This document shows, one piece after another, positions 26,877 through 36,400 of a stretch of DNA of 53,537 nt. This stretch comes from CAYUVA01 sp964448115 [NCBI: uncultured bacterium] (GTDB taxonomy: Bacteria; CAYUVA01): positions 2,512 to 56,048 of the forward strand of contig CAYUVA010000030.1 in assembly GCA_964448115.1 (NCBI GenBank). The letters run 5' to 3'. A model generated the notes under the pieces. The model searched no databases. It saw only the letters and a program-made list of their open reading frames with translations, and was not told the origin of the DNA. Numbering within the stretch: position 1 is the first letter of the stretch; the number at the start of each line of letters is the position of its first letter. The translations under genes were made by a program, and so were the position numbers.

Positions 26877-27650
26877 ATGGGAAGAATAATCTGCATCGCT
26901 AATCAGAAGGGCGGGGTAGGGAAGACCACTAGCGCGGTAAACCTGTCCGCATCAATCGCCCTTGCCGGGAAAAAGACGCTCCTAGTTGATTGCGATTACC
27001 AGGGCAACGCATCCAGTAGCCTAGGGCTTTACTCATTAAACGGCAACAATACGCTGTACAACCTTCTTTTAGGGCAGAAAGATATTGCAGAGATTACAAG
27101 CGCTACGCAGGTAAAGAACCTGATGATGATCCCCTCCAATATCGACCTGGTGGGCGCGGAGACAGAGCTTAAAAGCCAAAAGGGCAAGGAACGACTGCTT
27201 CAAAGACACCTGGCATCGGTGAAGGAAAGGTTCGATTATATCATCCTCGACTGCCCGCCGTCCTTGGGATTGCTGACCTTGAACGCCTTGACTGCCAGCA
27301 ACAGCCTGCTTATCCCGTTGCAGTGCGAGTACTTTGCGCTTGAGGGGATCACCGCGCTGATGCGCACCTTCAAGATGATAAGGCGAAGCTACAATCCGCT
27401 GCTTGCCCTTGAGGGAGTGCTGCTGACCATGTATGACAAGAGAACCAATCTATCCAGGCAGGTGGAGTCTGATATCAGGAAACACTTCAAGGATAAGGTC
27501 TTTCGCACTGTTATCCCGCGTAATGTTCGTCTATCCGAGGCGCCGAGCCATAATAAGCCGATAATGCTGTATGATATAAAATCGCCTGGCGCACAAAGCT
27601 ATCTTAGGCTTGCCAAGGAGATACTGAACAGACATAAGAAGGGAGCCTGA
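26877..27650 (+). CDS. parA: Chromosome partitioning ATPase ParA/Soj
   Basis: The 257-residue protein carries the deviant Walker A KGGVGKTT (residues 11-18), the Walker A' segment LLVDCDYQGNASSSLG and Walker B YIILDCPPSLGLLTLNAL (about 121-138). The usual DPQGN is here DYQGN, a small variation. ParA binds the nucleoid in its ATP form and moves ParB-parS complexes during chromosome segregation. The parB gene starts two bases after its stop. A near-perfect parS site is present at 37184-37199. Confidence 0.95.
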   Translation: MGRIICIANQKGGVGKTTSAVNLSASIALAGKKTLLVDCDYQGNASSSLGLYSLNGNNTLYNLLLGQKDIAEITSATQVKNLMMIPSNIDLVGAETELKSQKGKERLLQRHLASVKERFDYIILDCPPSLGLLTLNALTASNSLLIPLQCEYFALEGITALMRTFKMIRRSYNPLLALEGVLLTMYDKRTNLSRQVESDIRKHFKDKVFRTVIPRNVRLSEAPSHNKPIMLYDIKSPGAQSYLRLAKEILNRHKKGA

Positions 27651-27652
27651 TA

Positions 27653-28519
27653 ATGGCTGAAAGTAAAAAAGGTCTGGGCAAGGGATTGGATGCCTTATTG
27701 CCGGAGGATCTCGACCTTGAAGCGCTGGAGGCAAGAGGCGAGATCCATCTCATCGCAACCGATGCTCTCAAGCCAAATAAACAACAGCCTCGAAAATCGT
27801 TCGACCAACAGAAGCTCAAGGAGCTAAGCGACTCGATAAGGGAAAAAGGTGTCATTCAGCCGATCATCGTGCGCCAGCGTAGCGAGGGCGATTACGAGAT
27901 CATAGTCGGTGAGCGCAGAGTCAAGGCTGCCCAGATGGCGGGGGTGCAAAAGATACCTGCAATCATCAAGGATATCGATAACCAGGAGGCGCTCCAACTG
28001 GCACTTATAGAGAATGTGCAGCGAGAAGACCTGAGTCCGCTGGAGGAAGCCGAGGCTTATAGGGTGCTGCATACCGAGTACAAGATGACCCAGAATGATA
28101 TCGCAACCAAGGTGGGTAAAAGCAGGGCGACCATCACCAACACCCTGCGGATGCTTAGACTGCCACCCATGATCCTCAAGTTCATCGCTGATGGCTCACT
28201 GAATGTAAGTCAGGCAAAAAAACTGCTTGAGGTCAAGGATGAGATACGGCAGATCGACCTGGCGAACAGGATCGTAAAGAAAAACATGTCCATAGCTGAC
28301 CTGGACAAGCTGATTAAGCGCAAGCCGGTAAGGAAACAACCTTCACCGGAGCTAAGAAGCTATATCAAGACCATTGAGGATGAGCTTTCTGGATTGATGC
28401 GCACTAAGGTTCGCCTTAGAGAGCTTCCCAAGGGGGGGGAGATAAAGATCAGATTTCACTCCGTGGATGAGTTCGATCGATTGATGGAGGCATTCCGCAA
28501 GGGCTTTGGCAATACATGA
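27653..28519 (+). CDS. parB: Chromosome partitioning protein ParB/Spo0J
   Basis: The 288-residue protein begins KGLGKGLDALLP, the ParA-contact segment. The N-terminal CTP-binding domain has IREKGVIQPIIVR and the GERR box (IVGERRVKAA, near residues 83-92), followed by IENVQREDLSPLEEAEAY. The helix-turn-helix that reads parS is TQNDIATKVGKSRATITNTL (about 142-161), and the C-terminal dimer domain follows. ParB loads at parS and slides as a CTP clamp. It is the second gene of parAB and converges on metF, with its stop one base from that of metF. Confidence 0.96.
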   Translation: MAESKKGLGKGLDALLPEDLDLEALEARGEIHLIATDALKPNKQQPRKSFDQQKLKELSDSIREKGVIQPIIVRQRSEGDYEIIVGERRVKAAQMAGVQKIPAIIKDIDNQEALQLALIENVQREDLSPLEEAEAYRVLHTEYKMTQNDIATKVGKSRATITNTLRMLRLPPMILKFIADGSLNVSQAKKLLEVKDEIRQIDLANRIVKKNMSIADLDKLIKRKPVRKQPSPELRSYIKTIEDELSGLMRTKVRLRELPKGGEIKIRFHSVDEFDRLMEAFRKGFGNT

Positions 28520-28520
28520 A

Positions 28521-29399
28521 CTAGGCGAGTCCAGCCCTGGCTAGGATCCTAGGAATATGCTCCTCGGCAAGGAACGCCATCAGATGGATGCCCTGGATAT
28601 GGTTTTTCAGCTCGCAAATGACCCTTGCAGCTATATCGATCCCAGCCTCTAGGGGATCGCTGGCATTGGTTATCTGATCAGCAATCTGTTTGGGTATGGA
28701 GAATCCGGGCACCTTATGGTTGATGCGCTGGATCATCGAGCTGCTGCGAAGCAGAAAGACACCGGCGAGTATCTTGATCGGTAGCTTTCGATAAGGTTCG
28801 ATGAACTCTAAAAAAGCATCGACATCGAAGATCGGCTGGGTCTGGAAGAACATGGCACCGGCTTGGATCTTTTTGCGTAGTTTGATGTGCTGTAGCTCTG
28901 AAGGGGTGCTATTGGGATTGAAGGTGCTTCCTGGATATAGCTCGAGTGCGCCTTTTAGTCGATTCCCCATCATGTCCTCGCCATTGTTCATTCGGGATAT
29001 GATCTGAAGAAGGTGCACGGAATCGATATCAAATACCGGCTTTCCCTGGGGGTGATCTCCTAAAGATATGTAATCCCCGGTTATGGCTAGAACATTTTTT
29101 ATGCCCAGTGTATGGGCGCTTAGCAGGTCGGATTGCAAAGCTAGTCGATTGCGGTCGCGACAGCAGAGCTGAAAGACGGCATCCACGCCCTGATCCAGCA
29201 CCACCTTGCAACCGCCTAGGGAGCCGAGGCGCATCACGGAAGCCTGGTTATCGGTAATGTTTATGGCGTTTACCAATGGGGCAAGGAGCCTTATCTTGTC
29301 TATCATCGCCGATACATCGGTTCCCTTTGGTGGAGCCACCTCGGCGGTTATGACAAACTCTCCTGCTTGCAGCGCTTGTCTCAGGGCAGGCTTACTCAT
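28521..29399 (-). CDS. metF: Methylenetetrahydrofolate reductase, MetF subunit
   Basis: The 292-residue TIM-barrel protein matches MetF: FVITAEVAPPKGTD near 14-27, INITDNQASVMRLG near 66-79, VLAITGDYISLGDHPQGKPVFDIDS near 112-136 and AMFFQTQPIFDVDAF near 178-192. The enzyme reduces methylene-tetrahydrofolate to methyl-tetrahydrofolate, for methionine synthesis or for the methyl branch of the Wood-Ljungdahl pathway. It overlaps metV by four bases, so the two subunits are probably made in equal amounts. Confidence 0.93.
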   Translation of the reverse strand: MSKPALRQALQAGEFVITAEVAPPKGTDVSAMIDKIRLLAPLVNAINITDNQASVMRLGSLGGCKVVLDQGVDAVFQLCCRDRNRLALQSDLLSAHTLGIKNVLAITGDYISLGDHPQGKPVFDIDSVHLLQIISRMNNGEDMMGNRLKGALELYPGSTFNPNSTPSELQHIKLRKKIQAGAMFFQTQPIFDVDAFLEFIEPYRKLPIKILAGVFLLRSSSMIQRINHKVPGFSIPKQIADQITNASDPLEAGIDIAARVICELKNHIQGIHLMAFLAEEHIPRILARAGLA

Positions 29400-30094
29400 C
29401 GCTTCAATTTACCCTTTTGCCTGACTTTCCTTTTTTTATCGCGGTAGGCTTGGACATCTATCTTGTACTTGCTAGGGTGCAGCTTCTTTGAGTAGTCCAT
29501 GGGCGGAATTATATGCTCTATTGGATTCTTATTGTATATCTCCTTGAGCCTTCTATTGATAACCGCCCAGGCGCATTCCATAGCCGGATCTATCTCGCAG
29601 CGTCCATCCTCCATGCCCCCGCAGGGACCGTTGAGCAATCCCTTGGGGCAGTGAGTGCGCGGGCAGACGCCGGCAGTGATGCCCAGGATGCAATTCCCGC
29701 AGGTGATGCAGTTCTGCTCGTACTCCACTGCCTTGACCGCGTTGGCTAGAAACAGGGAGTTGAGTCCAGGGTATATGGGAGTATTTATCACTTGGCGCAC
29801 CGCCTGCACCCCGGCCCCGCAAGCCATGATCAAGATCGCATCAGCATCATGGATCTTGGGGGATCGCTTGAAGGCTCGCTTGATATTGTTGACCCGGCAG
29901 GCAACCGAGATGACCTCTTTATAGATTACCTGCTTTGAGTTTTGGGTCAGAATCAAAGCCATCTCTTCGACCTCTTTTTGACCGCCGGACAAGGCTACGG
30001 TAGCGCATTCGCCGCAGCCGATTATCGCAATCCGCTTGTAATCCTCGAGGTATCCAAGGATCTCCTCCAGAGGCTTTTGTTCGGTGATGATCAT
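29396..30094 (-). CDS. metV: Methylenetetrahydrofolate reductase, MetV zinc/iron-sulfur subunit
   Basis: The 232-residue protein is the MTHFR_C-type partner. Its C-terminal half carries CITCGNCILGITAGVCPRTHC followed by CPKGLLNGPCGG, a cysteine-rich cluster typical of MetV in acetogens and related anaerobes. The N-terminal half is Rossmann-like, with IIGCGECATVALSGGQKEV near 24-42. With MetF it forms the MetVF type reductase, which in acetogens may take electrons from a ferredoxin or NADH partner. Its gene overlaps metF by four bases and probably has a promoter with an inverted-repeat operator upstream (30123-30145). Confidence 0.92.
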   Translation of the reverse strand: MIITEQKPLEEILGYLEDYKRIAIIGCGECATVALSGGQKEVEEMALILTQNSKQVIYKEVISVACRVNNIKRAFKRSPKIHDADAILIMACGAGVQAVRQVINTPIYPGLNSLFLANAVKAVEYEQNCITCGNCILGITAGVCPRTHCPKGLLNGPCGGMEDGRCEIDPAMECAWAVINRRLKEIYNKNPIEHIIPPMDYSKKLHPSKYKIDVQAYRDKKRKVRQKGKLKR

Positions 30095-30122
30095 GCTGTT
30101 TGCCCTAGAATTGTAGTATTAT

Positions 30123-30145
30123 GTTGACATTAGCCAGTTGTCAAC
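30123..30145 (-). promoter_or_regulatory. Inverted repeat overlapping the metV promoter
   Basis: GTTGACA (30123-30129) and TGTCAAC (30139-30145) form a perfect seven-base inverted repeat with a nine-base spacer. On the minus strand the upstream arm also supplies a consensus TTGACA, 17 bases before TAATAC, so a regulator binding the repeat could block transcription of metVF. No regulator gene is adjacent. Confidence 0.4.
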
Positions 30146-30169
30146 CACTGCTTTAAATCGGCACTATTA

Positions 30170-30203
30170 AGCCCGGGGATCCTGGTCAAGAACCTCCCGG
30201 GCT
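30170..30203 (-). terminator. Hairpin downstream of trxA
   Basis: AGCCCGGG (30170-30177) and CCCGGGCT (30196-30203) form a perfect eight-base GC-rich stem with an 18-base loop, 21 bases after the trxA stop. The minus-strand sequence after it is TTAATAG rather than a T run, so it may act as a weak terminator or an mRNA end-stabiliser. Confidence 0.45.
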
Positions 30204-30224
30204 CCATTATCTGTTGAGCAATGT

Positions 30225-30551
30225 TTACAGGTACTTATCTATGGCTTGCTCGAAGACCTGTTTTGGTTGCAAGCCGATAAGCCTTTCCTTTTCCGCTCCC
30301 TCGTGAAACAACATGACAGTGGGTATTGCCCTGATCATGAACTTAGTGGCAATGGAGTTATTATTATCGGTGTTTATCTTAACGAACTTCACCTTCCCAG
30401 CGTACTTCTGCTCCAGTTCCTCGAAGATAGGGGTTAGCATCACGCATGGACCGCACCAGGGTGCCCAAAAATCAACCACTACTGGCTTATCAGACTGAAG
30501 AACCTCGTTCTCAAAGTTGTCATTGTTTACTTCCATAATGTTTCCAGCCAT
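30225..30551 (-). CDS. trxA: Thioredoxin
   Basis: The 108-residue protein has the classic thioredoxin fold and the WCGPC active site (FWAPWCGPCVMLTPIFEEL, Cys33 and Cys36 approximately). The cis-proline is in RAIPTVMLF. Thioredoxin reduces protein disulfides in the cytoplasm; no signal peptide is present. An AAGGAG-like ribosome site (GAAAGGAGTTC) precedes the start. It is probably monocistronic, with a GC hairpin downstream. Confidence 0.95.
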   Translation of the reverse strand: MAGNIMEVNNDNFENEVLQSDKPVVVDFWAPWCGPCVMLTPIFEELEQKYAGKVKFVKINTDNNNSIATKFMIRAIPTVMLFHEGAEKERLIGLQPKQVFEQAIDKYL

Positions 30552-30714
30552 ATCGTTTGAACTCCTTTCATAACTTTTTTTACTTCAGTTCGCTTTTTCT
30601 TTCAAGGTCTTTTATTCGACCCCAATCTACCTTATCCATTGGTGAAAGCGATCTTACGATTTCGTCTATCTTTAACCAAAGTCGGTAAAAGAATATTCCC
30701 TAGCCTATTGGTAA

Positions 30715-33411
30715 CTATGGAGCAAGCTCTTGTTGGGCAATTTGGATGTATTCGAGGATCTTTTTTTGTGCCGGCTCTATCTTGAGGGACTCTTGCCAGG
30801 CTTTGATAGCTTGTTGTGATTTACCCATCTGAAGGTATGCAATGCCGAGGTTATTCAGCGCGATGTAATAATCCGGCTTGATCTTCAATGCCTGCTTGAG
30901 GATCTTGACCGATCGTTCCAGGTTCCCCTGTTTGCCATACAGGATCCCGAGATTATTGTATGCATCAGCCAGGTCGGGCTTTAGTTCGATCGCTCTTTCA
31001 TAGTATTTCTGAGCATTCTGGAAGTCGCCGAGGCTCTCATAGACATTGCCCATGTTATTATATGTCTGCGCATAGTTGGGATTAAGCTGTAGCGCGGTTT
31101 GAAACGCCTTGAGCGCCTCCTCGAACTGCTGATCTTTCTGGTAGGCGATACCGAGGTTATTGTGCAGTTCCACCGACTTTGGCTCCAACTTGAGCGCATT
31201 CCTGTACTCGATGATCGCCTTTTTGTATTCTCCCTGTTTCAGGTATATCTGGGCAACTACCGGCCGGTAAAAATCAAGGGCGAATCCGCGCCTGGTGTTG
31301 ACCTCGAACTGAGCCAGTGCCTCGTTGAAGTTACCCATCTTGTATAGAATATTGCCCAGGTTATGCCGCGCCTGCTGGAAGTTGGGATCGATGGAAAGAG
31401 CTGTTAAGCACTCCCTTTTGGCTTCATCGAACAATCCTCGCTTAAAGAATATGCAGGCAAGGTTATTGTGCACCTGTTTGTTGCCCGGGGCGATCTGGGC
31501 TGCCTTGTTGTACATCTGCATCGCTTCCTTGTGTTTCCCATGTTCCCAAAGGAATTCTCCCTTCAGGTAGTGGAACTTGGCGAGCAGCGAGCGAGACTGA
31601 TAATCCTTATAAACCCTGATGTCATCGAGTTCAATGTCTCTCTCGCGGAATGTATCCCAGAATCCCTTGTAGGGCACCACTTGTTCATCGATCCTGCCCA
31701 GCTCGTAAACCAAGCCCCTTATCTGCGAGGTGAACTTGTCAAGTCCGATTATTTCTAGTGGTACCGTCGTATATACCTTGAAGCCCTCGGGGAGCTGGAA
31801 GCTGCCATCGGTCAGCTTCTTTAAGACCTTGCCCCTCCCCTCGATGATAACGGTTACATCCGGCCTCGCTTGATTGGCTACCTGCAGATAGCCTAGTATA
31901 TACGGCGAGATCCACCCCTGAGTCAGCAGGGTTGCCTTTCCTTTTATGGAGTGGAACACATTCATGCCATAATCATGGGCGAGATAATAGTTGCTGCGAT
32001 CGCAATAATAGAAGTTGGCAATAAAGATTAGCACTAGCAAAATAACGAAAATAAGGGCGCCCCGATGCTGTGTAACTTTTTCAGATGCTCCTTTTTCAAA
32101 TATGGAGCCGACAGCGTATAGCGCCTTGCTCCAAAAACCGATCAAGAACACAAAGCCATAGCCCAGCCACACGCTGCAAATAAACCAGGTGGGGATGTAA
32201 AACACCTCGATATCGATGATCTCGTAGTTCACGCAGAACCAGAAATTGAAGAAATACAGCAAAAATGTGTACCAGAAGACCTTGCGATTCTTTTGGTAAA
32301 GATAGAAAAATCCGATCAACAGGATGACGAACCCTATGGGAGTATATTGGACATTCACAAAATACAAGAACTTGCAGAGGTTCTGCATGAGGATCTTTAT
32401 GGGATGGGTGAACATGAGGGTCTGAAACTTGGCGCCGGTAATATGACCGAACCACTCTCGAAATTGGGTTAGATCCCCCCAATACAATGAGCAGATCGCA
32501 TTTCGTGAATTGAGATCCAGCGCCCTGATGGCAAGGAAAATGTAGGTGGAGAAAGCCAATATAAAAGCGGTGGAGGCTCCGACCAGGGATCTCCCATTGC
32601 CCCGTAAATGCTTAAAGATCTCACCAGACAAGCTGTGCAGGTAGCGGAAGTTACCAAGAAATAATATGGGTAATAGTATCATCAGATGTCCAAATGAAAA
32701 GGGGAGCCTGGAGTTTACATTGAGCAAAAAGCCAGCAAAATAGATAAGCAGGATTAACCCCAGGATAACCAGCCTAAGCTCCCACAAGAGAAGCGATCTG
32801 ATGTACTCCCTAAGGCGCTGCCAGCCGGGCAGGACATCATAACAAATAAAGACAAGATACCCGGGTAAGGCGAGGATCATGGTCATGTGGTTGGTCAGGC
32901 TCATACCGTATATGAAACTTAGAAGCACGAGCATTCTCAAGGTACGGCGCTTTACCCATACCGTTGATAGCCAGAACATAAGGGAGAAGAAAAAGGCGTT
33001 CAGAGGATAGACCTCGACGATCACCGCCTGGCTCCACATCACCTGCGAGAAACCGAATGCAATCGCAGCGAGGGCGCTTATTAGTCGATACGGAATGAGA
33101 TTATCCAGTGCAAAAAACAGGAACATAACAGCATACGCGGTAGCCAGTGCGCAAAAGATGGATACCTTGTATGCCATATTGCCACTGAAGAGAAACAGAA
33201 TGAAGATCTTGCCAAGCATGGAAAATGTCGGGTAACCAGTAGGATGCGCCACGGTAAGAACCTCCGGCACTACCGCTAGCTCACCGCTATCGCCGACATA
33301 ACAGCTCGGAATGATCGTCTTCAGGTAGCCAGCAAAGATGATTACGAAGATTAACAGGGCAATTGCCAATCTATAGCTATAGGCTTTATTTGAATCTGCT
33401 TTGCGGTGCAA
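30715..33411 (-). CDS. DUF2723-type GT-C membrane transferase with C-terminal TPR array
   Basis: The 898-residue protein starts with about ten membrane helices (residues 12-460). The first periplasmic loop carries CYVGDSGELAVVPEVLTVAHPTGYP, the hallmark of DUF2723/TMEM260-like protein O-mannosyltransferases. After a mixed periplasmic region (470-590) come eight or nine tetratricopeptide repeats to the C-terminus, with the pattern A-x-x-Y-N-N-L-G-x-x-Y. The TPRs are probably periplasmic and could hold a protein acceptor or partner. The 26-base overlap with the next upstream gene points to coupled translation. Substrate unknown. Confidence 0.9.
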   Translation of the reverse strand: MHRKADSNKAYSYRLAIALLIFVIIFAGYLKTIIPSCYVGDSGELAVVPEVLTVAHPTGYPTFSMLGKIFILFLFSGNMAYKVSIFCALATAYAVMFLFFALDNLIPYRLISALAAIAFGFSQVMWSQAVIVEVYPLNAFFFSLMFWLSTVWVKRRTLRMLVLLSFIYGMSLTNHMTMILALPGYLVFICYDVLPGWQRLREYIRSLLLWELRLVILGLILLIYFAGFLLNVNSRLPFSFGHLMILLPILFLGNFRYLHSLSGEIFKHLRGNGRSLVGASTAFILAFSTYIFLAIRALDLNSRNAICSLYWGDLTQFREWFGHITGAKFQTLMFTHPIKILMQNLCKFLYFVNVQYTPIGFVILLIGFFYLYQKNRKVFWYTFLLYFFNFWFCVNYEIIDIEVFYIPTWFICSVWLGYGFVFLIGFWSKALYAVGSIFEKGASEKVTQHRGALIFVILLVLIFIANFYYCDRSNYYLAHDYGMNVFHSIKGKATLLTQGWISPYILGYLQVANQARPDVTVIIEGRGKVLKKLTDGSFQLPEGFKVYTTVPLEIIGLDKFTSQIRGLVYELGRIDEQVVPYKGFWDTFRERDIELDDIRVYKDYQSRSLLAKFHYLKGEFLWEHGKHKEAMQMYNKAAQIAPGNKQVHNNLACIFFKRGLFDEAKRECLTALSIDPNFQQARHNLGNILYKMGNFNEALAQFEVNTRRGFALDFYRPVVAQIYLKQGEYKKAIIEYRNALKLEPKSVELHNNLGIAYQKDQQFEEALKAFQTALQLNPNYAQTYNNMGNVYESLGDFQNAQKYYERAIELKPDLADAYNNLGILYGKQGNLERSVKILKQALKIKPDYYIALNNLGIAYLQMGKSQQAIKAWQESLKIEPAQKKILEYIQIAQQELAP

Positions 33412-36400
33412 CCTCGGCTCCCTTTTCCTTCAGTGCTTTAACATGCTGCAAGGCGATCCTGCGATAGTTATCCATGCCAACAACATCCTTAGTTAGATAT
33501 AAGAATTTTCCCCAGACGGCAAGCGCCTCGTTATACCAAAGCTCGTTACGCTCCAGAATGAGACCGATCTGGAAGTAAGCGAAATAGTAATTAGTATCGA
33601 CATTTATGCAGTTGTTGTAGTACTCGAAGGCTCGCTCAAGGTTGCCCTGTTCATAATACAGGTTACCCAGGTTGTAGTATGCCTGGGCATTGAATTTGTT
33701 AAGCTCTATAGCCTTCATATAAGCCTCCCTTGCCTTGTCATACTCGCCGAGCTGCACGAAACAGTTGCCCAGGTTATTATGCACGGCAGGGATCTTTGAA
33801 TTAAGCTGATTAGCCTTTTGCAGATAGTCGATCGCCTTTTGATATTGTTGCTTGCCGAGCATGATGTTGGCTGCAAGGTAGTAATCATCGACCTTGACAT
33901 GCTCGGTATCAAATAACCTGTGCAGCATTTCAAGCGCGCTATCCTTGTCCTGGACCTGGAGGTACAGTTCCACTAGTTGGCGCAGCTTACCTGGATTTTG
34001 TCTCCAATCCGGGGTTGTGCTCAATATATCATCTATCTGTTGCCTGATAGCTTCCCTGTCCTTTTCAATCTCCTTCTTTTCCCTTATCGTTTGGTTGAAG
34101 GCTTCCTCGATGCGCACCCTATGTCGGATATCAAGCATCTGGTAGGTATCGCCGGGCAAGCGTGGCTTGTAGTACTCAACGCTGAGCTGATCCACATCCA
34201 ATAGCGCGGAAAATGGCAGGTTTGCTTGCGACATCACGCTCAGCGCCTTTGAGTACATGTTAAGGTTCTTGTATGCCTTGACCAGGTTGATCAGAATCGC
34301 ACGAGCAGACAACTGGTCTTTTGTTTTTACTTGTTCATATAAATTGTATACCCCCTCAAGCACCTGGTCTATTTTCAGGCTCCGCTTATAATCCTTCTTG
34401 GATATATGCAGGGTGTAGAACTTCTGCTTGCTGAATGGTTCTTGTTTGCGGGGATGGCTCTGTTGATGTAACTTGTATCGTATCTCCTTCTGCAAGCTGG
34501 GGGTAACCGTCTTGTTGTCGCGATAGCGTAAAAAAGCGGGATCTATGATTATATCTTCCAAGCCGCTGCCAGTTTTAATCACCTTCCAGAAGCTGGTGTT
34601 AACCGCCGCGTGATCCAGCGCGATCCCCTGGATGAATAGCTCTCTAGCTTGCTCATCTTTTCCTTGCGCATAGTAAGCCAAAGCCAGGTCAGAGTAGTGC
34701 TCCTCGTAAAAGATGCCGTAAGGATCGTACTTGATCGCATCGGTGAACATCTCGATAGCCTCCGGCAACCTATTGAACCACCAGTAAAGGTATCCCAGGT
34801 CGCTCACATAAGCCGGGAAGGTCGGCTTCAGGGCGACCGCCTTCTGGTAAGCTGCAAGCGCATCCGGGAAGCGATTCTGATAAATGTAGATATCACCCAA
34901 CATCTGGTAAAGCTCGGCATCGATAGGATTTACTGCAATGGCTCTTTCCAGGCTTTGGCTCACCTCGATCCCCTTGCCTTTCTTGCGCAGCTCCTCGCCG
35001 GTAAAACGATAGCGAGCAGAGATGCAAAAGGCGCCTATGATAAAGATACTGAAAATAGCAATAAAGATGGCTGCAACAGGGATGATCCTTTGATAGTTTC
35101 CTTCCCGGGGGGCAGCCTCGCCGTGGAGAGCCTCCTTGCGCTTCATGCCAGCTTCATGCCCATAATAAGCTTCAGCCCTGCAAAGAACGACCATAAGCGC
35201 TGCGAATAGAAGCGCCATGCCTGAAAAACCGAACGGGTAGTCGAGCAGATTGTTAAACATCAGCGCGGCAAGTCCGGCGAAGCTCCCCGCCGCCAGCCAT
35301 GATGCAGAGCCGGATTTCGAGTAGTATGAGCGCTTCAAGCCGTATTTCATAATGACCAGGTATATCCATAGGGTTATGAAAAGTCCTGGTATTCCATTGG
35401 CTTGCGCCATTTGCAAAAAGATGTTATGCGAGTGCGCTCCCAGCTCCCCGCCACCGCCTCTAAGCCAGGCACGCAACCACTCGTACTCGCTGTGTTGCGG
35501 ACCCCTTGTATGATTGACCATAAGGTAGTGGTTGCGCAGCCCTAGCCCGGTCAATGGGTTGTCCAATACCGTGTAAATGGAGGTTCTCCAGAAGATGAAA
35601 CGATTCCATACCCCCCCAGGGTTCTTCAGCCTCTCCTTGGCTTTATAGACAACCGGGTTGGGTATGAAGATGAACAGGCACAGGGTAATGAGCATCGCCG
35701 CCATGCCTGCGATAAAGATGTATTTGTAATATCGAGGCAGCCGCTTGCCAGTGGAGAAAAAATGGATCAAACGAGCGACCAACATCACTCCCAGACCAAC
35801 AAGGGCTGATAACCAGCCGTTTCGGCTATAAGTCAATAACAGGAAGAAACCCTCTGCAAGAAGCAAAACGCCAATCAACATTCGGTGCCTGCGACTTTGG
35901 CTGATCATAAGTACTGCTATGGTGAGTGGCATGAATGCAGCGAAAAAGGCAGCTATCGGATTGGGATGAATATTAGCCACCCATAGCCTTATCATAAGCG
36001 CCAGACGCCAGCCACCCTTGAATACGCACTCGGACATCTTGGCAAAACAGTAAAAGGAAAAAACCATTGCAATGCTAATCATCAACATCAATAAAAAACG
36101 AAGACCGCCTTGTTGCTGGGCTACATGCAGCATTAGTAAGAAGGTAATGCCGTAATTGATGAACTTGAGATACTCCATCAAGCTATTGAAGTGATACGCA
36201 GAAAAGATGGTGGAGATGGTGATAACTGCCAGACCTGCCAGCAACGGAATGGTAAACGGGTTGCGCAATAGCTTGGCGATGCTCTTTTGGGATCGGATAT
36301 CATTGAAAAACAGGAGCAAAAGAACCAGCGTCAATCCATGACTGAGGCTGTAACGCAGGTAATGCATCTCGTTGCCAATGCAATAAGCCAGCGAGGTATA

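Noticed and set aside
30580-30639. A 19-residue frame (MDKVDWGRIKDLERKSELK) between trxA and the TPR transferase gene
   Set aside because: It has a clean ATG and stop and an upstream coding-like run, but is too short to assign and has no ribosome site of note. It may be a leader or a chance frame.
32096-32482. Long open frames antisense to or within the TPR transferase and other large genes
   Set aside because: They lie wholly inside well-supported genes, have no family likeness or ribosome site, and reflect codon bias.
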